Below are positions 59,301 to 64,000 of a DNA stretch of 64,000 nt, in pieces. Source of the stretch: Alkalibacillus almallahensis (lineage in GTDB: Bacteria; Bacillota; Bacilli; Bacillales; Alkalibacillaceae); NCBI RefSeq assembly GCF_011761495.1, contig NZ_JAASRU010000001.1, positions 62,001 through 126,000 of the forward strand. The letters are read 5' to 3'. The stretch's first letter is position 1. Each line of letters begins with the position of its first letter. The notes under the pieces are model-generated. The model saw nothing but the letters and a program-made list of their open reading frames with translations, made no database searches and was not told the origin of the DNA. Position numbers and translations under genes: made by a program.

Positions 59301-59881
59301 ATCGCATTCAAGAACGTTATACATTCTTGACTGATCAACGTAATGATTTACTAGAAGCTAAAGAAACATTAAATGGCATCATTGGTGAGATGGACGAAGA
59401 AATGGTGCGTAAATTTAGTGAAACGTTCAGCCAAATTCAAGAACAGTTTACAGTAGTATTTAAGTCTTTATTTGGTGGTGGACATGCTGAACTGAAACTG
59501 ACAGACCCGGACAATTTATTAGAAACGGGTGTCGATATCATCGCTCAACCACCAGGGAAAAAGCTACAACAGCTTGGTCTCTTATCAGGTGGAGAAAGAG
59601 CTCTTACTGCAATTGCATTGTTATTTGCGATCTTACGCGTTAGACCTGTTCCGTTCTGTGTACTAGATGAAGTTGAAGCTGCTTTAGATGAAGCAAATGT
59701 TATTCGTTTTGCTCAATATCTAAAAGAATTTTCCGCACAAACACAATTCATCGTGATTACACATCGTAAAGGGACAATGGAGTATGCCGATGTTCTTTAT
59801 GGCGTTACGATGCAAGAGTCAGGTGTATCAAAGATGGTATCAGTTAAATTGGAAGAGACTGAAGAGATGATATATAATTAG
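56312..59881 (+). CDS. smc: Chromosome condensation ATPase SMC
   Basis: 1189 residues from the ATG giving MFLKKLETVGFKSFAERVSVDF. A GTG four codons earlier lies in the ribosome-site region. Walker A is GPNGSGKSN near residue 32. Two long coiled coils (about 165-500 and 670-1000) flank the hinge (about 505-665). The C-terminal head has LLSGGERALTA and VLDEVEAALDEANV. It forms SMC-ScpAB rings that organise and separate chromosomes. Confidence 0.97.
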   Translation: MFLKKLETVGFKSFAERVSVDFVPGVTAVVGPNGSGKSNITDAIRWVLGEQSAKSLRGSKMEDVIFSGSDTRKGLNVADVTLVLDNHDHQLPIDYDEVAVTRRVYRSGDSEYLLNKQPCRLKDITDLFMDSGLGKEAFSIISQGKVEEILSSKSEERRSIFEEAAGVLKYKKRKLNAQKKLDETEDNLSRVEDIIHEIEGQLEPLQEQADIAREYMTKRDELEQVEVSLLVAEIETIHQDWEQLLNSIEQLKSALTEEKTVIQQDEANLEDKTNTINQLEQQINKLQDEKLSLTQEIEQLEGQKNVLVERLKHYDESKEKLEQSIESHQNQIDQLQLDFDDYQSRLNVLKSSRQETKDQIKELKRAMASGDENIEDTIEQLKAEYIDLLNDQAANRNEKHSIDKQLEQLEARKERLDTRFNEMLNEREQLEKTLAENEQKETELNKELQTKRDIFEDQKSKRDALQEEIQADDDKLNQAYRMIEQLRSKKDMLEDMKESYSGFYYGVKSILQAKEKGKLSGVHGAVAQLIDVDQNYVTALETALGGQAQHIVVENDKNARDAIHFLKQAKSGRATLLPLTTMKSRWVGDQVYNTVKNLDGFIGVASELVTVEDTYRSIADNLLGNIIVAETLKDANAMAKAINHRHRLVTLEGDVVNPGGSMSGGAKKQNQQASLFTRERELEDVQTKLQEYETKTEQFKSGLSSKRQQLETIKQECLDAEKQCDTLNQSLQEVEQAKQSNRIQLDHINNQLEVYDQETKQYEDDKNQFQTQLKQLNETLSNQDEQAAILKQRIDDLTENQSSYKAEQDEQQDQLNHLQIKLAEQDSDVRNQEERLEQLKGSLEEEKQQKEQLEQELHELQTSHEKAETVEGLSDSLSNHRERLVKVNTQLDDAKEQREQQRQLKDDLEREVKEKNRLYDEKSQQLQKQEVQANRLDVELENRLQQLQDEYAMTFERAKSEYGPSDDIEEAKQSVQTIKQDIKALGHVNLGAIEEYDRIQERYTFLTDQRNDLLEAKETLNGIIGEMDEEMVRKFSETFSQIQEQFTVVFKSLFGGGHAELKLTDPDNLLETGVDIIAQPPGKKLQQLGLLSGGERALTAIALLFAILRVRPVPFCVLDEVEAALDEANVIRFAQYLKEFSAQTQFIVITHRKGTMEYADVLYGVTMQESGVSKMVSVKLEETEEMIYN

Positions 59882-59913
59882 AATGTAATGGGTGTAGTAG
59901 AAAGGAAGGTACG

Positions 59914-60936
59914 ATGAGTTTCTTTAAAAAGTTAAAAGATAAAGTAAGCAAACAAACAGAAGAAGTAACTGATAAATTTAAAGATGGTTTAAGTAAGACA
60001 CGAGACTCATTTACGACTAAAGTTAATGATCTAGTGGCGCGTTATCGTCAAGTTGATGAGGAATTCTTTGAAGAGCTAGAAGAAATTCTAATTTCAGCAG
60101 ATGTTGGCGTTAATACAGTCATGGAGTTTATTGAAGAATTAGAGATGGAAGTAAAACGTCGTAATATAAAAGATACAGAGGAAGTAAAGGAAGTCATCTC
60201 TGAAAAGTTAGTCGAGATTTACTATGGTGATGATGATGAATCACTTGAAGCGCTAAATATTCAAGAAGGCGATTTAACCGTTATATTAGTTGTAGGTGTT
60301 AATGGTGTAGGTAAGACAACTTCAATTGGAAAGCTGGCTTACCAGTTACAACAAGAAGGGAAATCAGTGGTAATGGCTGCCGGTGATACATTCCGTGCTG
60401 GTGCGATTGACCAACTGGATATCTGGGGCCAGCGTGCTGGTGTTAATGTCATTAAGCATAGTGAAGGAGCTGATCCTGCAGCTGTCACTTACGATGGCAT
60501 TCAAGCAGCCAAATCGAGAGGTGCAGACGTTTTACTTTGTGATACGGCTGGTCGTTTACAAAACAAAGTGAATCTAATGAAAGAATTGTCTAAAGTTCAT
60601 AAAGTAATCGAGCGAGAAATCCCTGATGCACCACACGAAACATTACTCGTGTTAGACGCAACAACGGGTCAAAATGCCTTAAGTCAAGCTAAGACGTTTA
60701 AAGAAGCGACAGATGTATCTGGAATCGTTCTAACGAAGTTGGATGGTACAGCACGAGGTGGTATTGTGCTGGCTATTCGAAATGAACTGAATATACCTGT
60801 CAAATATGTGGGTCTAGGCGAACAAATTACTGATTTACAACCGTTTAATGCTCATCAATTTGTTTATGGTTTATTTGGTGATCTGATGACACGTGTTGAA
60901 AATGATGAAGATGATTCGGATGACAAAAATAACTGA
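59914..60936 (+). CDS. ftsY: SRP receptor GTPase FtsY
   Basis: 340 residues. A basic N-terminal helix ([14 protein letters not shown]) is followed by the N domain (to about 110) and the G domain. G1 is [17 protein letters not shown], then [18 protein letters not shown] and [10 protein letters not shown]. It receives SRP-ribosome complexes at the membrane together with Ffh encoded just downstream. The C-terminus is acidic. Confidence 0.97.
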   Translation: MSFFKKLKDKVSKQTEEVTDKFKDGLSKTRDSFTTKVNDLVARYRQVDEEFFEELEEILISADVGVNTVMEFIEELEMEVKRRNIKDTEEVKEVISEKLVEIYYGDDDESLEALNIQEGDLTVILVVGVNGVGKTTSIGKLAYQLQQEGKSVVMAAGDTFRAGAIDQLDIWGQRAGVNVIKHSEGADPAAVTYDGIQAAKSRGADVLLCDTAGRLQNKVNLMKELSKVHKVIEREIPDAPHETLLVLDATTGQNALSQAKTFKEATDVSGIVLTKLDGTARGGIVLAIRNELNIPVKYVGLGEQITDLQPFNAHQFVYGLFGDLMTRVENDEDDSDDKNN

Positions 60937-60947
60937 GGAGTGTCATC

Positions 60948-61274
60948 ATGTTAGAGAAAACAACACGCATGAATTATTTATTTGACTTCTATCAGAAGTT
61001 ATTAACAGAGAAACAACGCAATTATATGGAGTTATATTATTTAGAAGATTATTCGCTAGGTGAAATTTCCGAAACTTATCATGTCAGTAGACAAGCTGTA
61101 TATGATAACATAAGACGTACAGAACTCATGCTTGAAGAGTATGAAGACCATCTCGGTTTATATCGTTATTTTGAAAAGCGACATGAACTGATTCAAGCGA
61201 TGAAACAAAAATTATCTCATCAGAAATATGATGATATTCAAGCACTACTAGAACAATTGGAAAACCTAGACTAG
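60948..61274 (+). CDS. ylxM: SRP-associated helix-turn-helix protein YlxM
   Basis: 108 residues. It is related to sigma-factor region 4: [19 protein letters not shown], then a helix-turn-helix ([20 protein letters not shown]). The C-terminal half is a coiled coil. YlxM homologues bind Ffh or scRNA in streptococci and modulate the SRP cycle. The gene lies between ftsY and ffh with 11-12 nt gaps. Confidence 0.92.
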   Translation: MLEKTTRMNYLFDFYQKLLTEKQRNYMELYYLEDYSLGEISETYHVSRQAVYDNIRRTELMLEEYEDHLGLYRYFEKRHELIQAMKQKLSHQKYDDIQALLEQLENLD

Positions 61275-61286
61275 GGGGTCAGCCAT

Positions 61287-62627
61287 ATGGCATTCGAAGG
61301 ATTATCCGAACGTCTGCAAGAAACGATGAAGAAGATTACAGGTAAAGGTAAAGTTAGTGAGGCAGACGTTAAAGAAATGACACGTGAAGTCCGTTTGGCA
61401 TTACTTGAAGCGGACGTTAACTATAAAGTTGTAAAAGATTTAATTAAACGAATTAAAGAACGAGCTGTAGGTCAAGAAGTAATGGAAAGCTTAACGCCTG
61501 GCCAACAAGTTATTAAAGTGGTTCGTGACGAACTGACTGAACTGATGGGCGGTGAACAAAGTAAAATTGCGGTGGCTAATAAACCACCGACCGTTATTAT
61601 GATGGTTGGTTTGCAAGGTGCCGGTAAAACGACGACGACAGGTAAATTAGCGAATCATTTGCGTAAAAATTCTAATCGTAACCCCCTACTTGTTGCTGCA
61701 GACGTCTATCGACCAGCAGCGGTTGATCAGCTCGAAACACTCGGTGAACAACTTGATTTACCTGTTTATTCAAAAGGAACAGTAGCAAATCCAGTAGATA
61801 TTGCTAATGAAGCGATTGAGAAGGCGAAAGCTGAGCATCATGATTATGTCATCATTGATACAGCAGGTCGTTTGCACGTAGATGAAGATCTAATGGATGA
61901 ATTACAACAAGTTAAAACAAATATGAATCCTGATGAAATTTTCTTAGTGGTGGATTCAATGACGGGTCAGGACGCCGTTAATGTTGCTGAGAGCTTTGAT
62001 AGTCAGCTCGACATAAGTGGTGTCATCTTGACGAAACTTGACGGGGATACGCGTGGTGGTGCTGCGCTTTCTATTCGTTCTGTCACTGGTAAACCAATCA
62101 AATTCGCTGGTATGGGCGAGAAGTTAGATCAGCTTGAGCCTTTCCATCCTGATCGCATGGCTTCACGAATTTTAGGGATGGGTGATGTCTTCAGCCTGAT
62201 CGAAAAGGCTGAGTCAGAAGTCGATGAGAAGAAAGCGAAAGAAATGCAGAATAAAATGAAATCTGCATCATTTACATTTGAAGACTTCTTAGAACAAATG
62301 GAACAAGTGAAAAATATGGGACCACTTGATGAATTAGTTAATATGATGCCTGGCGCGAACAAAATGAAAGGCATGAAGAACATGCAAGTGGATGATAAAC
62401 AATTATCCCATATTGAAGCGATTATCCAATCGATGACTAAAAAAGAACGTGTTGAACCTAGTATTATTAATGCTAGCCGTAAAAAACGGATTGCTCAAGG
62501 TTCTGGAACGTCAGTTGCTCAAGTGAATCGCTTGTTAAAGCAATTTGAAGAAATGAAGAAGATGATGAAACAAATGACGAGTTCTAAAAAAGGTAAAAAA
62601 GGCGGCATGAATCTGCCGTTTATGTAA
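61287..62627 (+). CDS. ffh: Signal recognition particle GTPase Ffh
   Basis: 446 residues. The NG domains show G1 GLQGAGKTTTTGKLA, DVYRPAAVDQL, DTAGRL and TKLDGDTRGG. A Met-rich M domain (about 310-446) binds SRP RNA and signal peptides and includes INASRKKRIAQGSG. It targets nascent membrane proteins to FtsY. It ends the smc-ftsY-ylxM-ffh run, with a strong terminator. Confidence 0.98.
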   Translation: MAFEGLSERLQETMKKITGKGKVSEADVKEMTREVRLALLEADVNYKVVKDLIKRIKERAVGQEVMESLTPGQQVIKVVRDELTELMGGEQSKIAVANKPPTVIMMVGLQGAGKTTTTGKLANHLRKNSNRNPLLVAADVYRPAAVDQLETLGEQLDLPVYSKGTVANPVDIANEAIEKAKAEHHDYVIIDTAGRLHVDEDLMDELQQVKTNMNPDEIFLVVDSMTGQDAVNVAESFDSQLDISGVILTKLDGDTRGGAALSIRSVTGKPIKFAGMGEKLDQLEPFHPDRMASRILGMGDVFSLIEKAESEVDEKKAKEMQNKMKSASFTFEDFLEQMEQVKNMGPLDELVNMMPGANKMKGMKNMQVDDKQLSHIEAIIQSMTKKERVEPSIINASRKKRIAQGSGTSVAQVNRLLKQFEEMKKMMKQMTSSKKGKKGGMNLPFM

Positions 62628-62631
62628 AATA

Positions 62632-62684
62632 TAAACACCACTGTATCGCAGAATGACATAAGCGATAGAGTGGTGTTTGTTTTT
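62632..62684 (+). terminator. Terminator after ffh
   Basis: AAACACCACT plus TATCGC pair with GCGATA plus AGTGGTGTTT and lead to GTTTTT. It may also serve the converging PH-like gene. Confidence 0.88.
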
Positions 62685-62699
62685 AGGAGCTGCCTTAAA

Positions 62700-63077
62700 T
62701 CAAGTGCACTTCGAAGCTAACACTTTCTGGATGTCGTAGATGCTGTGATCCTTCTTGAATTGTTTACTAATGGTTGGCTGTGCACCGCTTGAAATCCAGA
62801 TTTTAAGTTCGGCATCAAGGTCGAAGGTACCCGCCGTTTCAATGCTAAAATGTGAGATGCTGTTATAAGGGACGGAATGATAATCTGTCTTTTTACCTGT
62901 CATCCCTTGTTTATCTACCATAATTAGTCGGCGATCTGTAAAAACGATTAAATCACGAACCAATTTAAAGGCCACGTCAACGTTTTCGTTATCAATTAAT
63001 AAGTCACTTAATTCTTCTTCGACTTCTTCTGCTTTTGCGGTTGAAGCATTACCCATTAATCCATCAAATAATCCCAT
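62700..63077 (-). CDS. Bacterial PH-like domain protein
   Basis: 125 residues with no signal peptide or membrane segment. An N-terminal MGLFDGLMGNAS linker is followed by a bacterial pleckstrin-homology-like (bPH_1) fold from about residue 25. Typical strands are RDLIVFTDRRLIMVDKQGMTGKKTDYHSVPY in sections, ISHFSIETAGTFDLDAELKI and a closing helix SIYDIQKVLA. Family function is unknown. It is inserted on the minus strand between ffh and rpsP, which are adjacent in B. subtilis. AAGGAGG precedes the ATG. Confidence 0.85.
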   Translation of the reverse strand: MGLFDGLMGNASTAKAEEVEEELSDLLIDNENVDVAFKLVRDLIVFTDRRLIMVDKQGMTGKKTDYHSVPYNSISHFSIETAGTFDLDAELKIWISSGAQPTISKQFKKDHSIYDIQKVLASKCT

Positions 63078-63203
63078 CTAGAATCCTCCTTGAATTCAGC
63101 TTACACTGTTTATAATTAGACAAACATAGCAGAATTCCTGCTAATATAGTATGCTTATTTAAATAGAAATAATAAAGATTTTTAATATGTCATGCAAAAA
63201 TAC

Positions 63204-63232
63204 TTTACACGCTTTGAACTGTCTGCTACAAT
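63204..63232 (+). promoter_or_regulatory. Sigma-A promoter of rpsP-khpA
   Basis: TTTACA, 17 nt, TACAAT with a TGC extension. This is a strong-looking promoter 39 nt before the rpsP start, needed because the minus-strand PH-like gene breaks the usual ffh-rpsP link. Confidence 0.8.
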
Positions 63233-63270
63233 CTGTACTTGTGATAAGATATTTAATGGAGGTGTAAGAC

Positions 63271-63543
63271 ATGGCAACTAAAATTCGTCTAAAACGTATG
63301 GGTTCTAAACGTAATCCGTTTTATCGTGTCGTTGTTGCAGATTCACGCGCGCCACGTGATGGTCGTATCATCGAGCAAATTGGCACATATAATCCAGTAT
63401 CAGAAACACCAGAGGTTTCAATCAATGAAGAGAAAGCACTTGACTGGATGACTAAAGGTGCTCAACCAAGCGATACAGTACGTAACTTGTTCTCAGAGAA
63501 GGGCATCATGAAGAAGTTTCACGAGTCAAAAAATAACGGATAA
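63271..63543 (+). CDS. rpsP: Ribosomal protein S16
   Basis: 90 residues, basic. [20 protein letters not shown] and [19 protein letters not shown] are the S16 signature. It binds 16S rRNA early in 30S assembly. ATGGAGGTG precedes the ATG. It is followed after 14 nt by khpA. Confidence 0.98.
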   Translation: MATKIRLKRMGSKRNPFYRVVVADSRAPRDGRIIEQIGTYNPVSETPEVSINEEKALDWMTKGAQPSDTVRNLFSEKGIMKKFHESKNNG

Positions 63544-63557
63544 GGATTTGTGATATC

Positions 63558-63785
63558 ATGAAACCCTTAATTGAAACGATTGTGACACCGTTAGTTGATC
63601 ATCCTGAACAGATTCATGTTAACGTTGAGGAAACGGATGAAAAAATCCGTTACCACTTAACTGTTCATGAAGATGACGTTGGGAAAGTGATTGGCAAAAA
63701 CGGTCGTATCGCAAAGGCTGTTCGTACAGTGGTTCATGCCGCTAATTCGGACACGCATAAAAAGGTTTATGTTGATATTATGTAA
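63558..63785 (+). CDS. khpA: KH-domain RNA-binding protein KhpA (YlqC)
   Basis: 75 residues, a single KH domain with the GKNGRIAKAV loop (GXXG type). In other Firmicutes KhpA pairs with KhpB/Jag to bind RNAs and control cell length. Here it is cotranscribed with rpsP. A terminator overlaps its stop. Confidence 0.94.
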   Translation: MKPLIETIVTPLVDHPEQIHVNVEETDEKIRYHLTVHEDDVGKVIGKNGRIAKAVRTVVHAANSDTHKKVYVDIM

Positions 63786-63821
63786 AAGGGGGAGAGGGTT
63801 TCAAAACCTTTCCCTTTTTTT
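63784..63821 (+). terminator. Terminator after khpA
   Basis: AAAGGG and GAGAGGGTTT pair with AAACC/TTTCCC arms around a small loop and end in seven T residues. Imperfect but T-rich. Confidence 0.75.
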
Positions 63822-63862
63822 GCATGCCCAAGGATTAAAGTCATAAACTACAGGTGATCTTC

Positions 63863-64000
63863 ATGAAAATTATCCGTCAAACCAAAGTGAAGCAAGTATT
63901 AACTGAGACCAGTAAAGAAAAATTGCAATATCATTTTGAAAATGAAATTTCTGCAAAACGCAAAGAAATTGATCAACTCGTGTTTGAAAAGAAAAAACTT
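63863..64000 (+). CDS. ylqD: YlqD family protein (5' part, cut by window end)
   Basis: 46 codons are visible from an ATG behind AGGTGATCTTC. The opening MKIIRQTKVKQVLTETSKEK and the following charged coiled-coil sequence match the YlqD family, found directly after ylqC (khpA) in B. subtilis ahead of rimM-trmD-rplS. Function unknown. The rest lies outside the window. Confidence 0.85.
   Translation, partial: MKIIRQTKVKQVLTETSKEKLQYHFENEISAKRKEIDQLVFEKKKL

Overview
The window is a 64-kb stretch of ordinary chromosome from a low-GC, endospore-forming member of the Bacillaceae. The gene order follows the Bacillus subtilis division, pyrimidine, ylo and fatty-acid/SRP region almost gene for gene. 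The sporulation genes spoIIGA, sigE, sigG and spoVM are present. Protein divergence and the acidic, Gln-rich linkers would fit the halophilic/alkaliphilic branch (Amphibacillus, Gracilibacillus, Oceanobacillus relatives), but the genus cannot be fixed from sequence alone. There is no rRNA, tRNA, CRISPR array, prophage or transposase gene.

Layout. (1) 0-10.3 kb holds cell division and early sporulation: divIB, ftsA, ftsZ, spoIIGA, sigE, sigG, ylmC, ylmD, ylmE, sepF, ylmG, ylmH, divIVA. (2) 10.3-15.3 kb holds T-box-controlled ileS, then lspA and a RluD-type pseudouridine synthase. (3) 15.3-26.9 kb is the complete UMP operon pyrR-pyrP-pyrB-pyrC-carA-carB-pyrK-pyrD-pyrF-pyrE, with two PyrR attenuators. 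(4) 26.9-31.9 kb holds two tandem paralogous small membrane-protein genes, rqcH on the minus strand, then yloC, remA, gmk, rpoZ. (5) 32.3-43.6 kb holds coaBC, priA, fmt, rsmB, prpC, prkC, rsgA, rpe, thiN, the 26-codon spoVM, and rpmB on the minus strand. (6) 43.8-51.3 kb holds yloU, fakA, a minus-strand purine permease, sdaAB, sdaAA, recG. (7) 51.3-55.7 kb is the FapR-controlled lipid operon fapR-plsX-fabD-fabG-acpP, then rnc. (8) 55.7-64 kb holds a DUF1128 gene, smc, ftsY, ylxM, ffh, a PH-like gene, rpsP, khpA and the start of ylqD.

Compared with the B. subtilis order, ylxW/ylxX/sbp (divIB-ftsA), def (priA-fmt) and rlmN (rsmB-prpC) are absent. A purine permease, a DUF1128 gene and a PH-like gene have been added.

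The most unusual content is a family of four GC-rich, strongly palindromic, modular intergenic repeats of about 158-315 bp (near 13.5, 31.9, 45.9 and 56.0 kb), two in each orientation. All have the same terminal inverted repeats and core. Three carry extra hairpin modules that the shortest copy lacks. They behave like non-coding MITE-like or structured-RNA elements. Other regulatory points are a candidate transcription attenuator ahead of coaBC, a sigma-H-like promoter overlapping an exact Spo0A box upstream of divIVA, a sigma-H-like promoter before ftsAZ, a forespore sigma promoter before sigG, and a near-consensus FapR operator.
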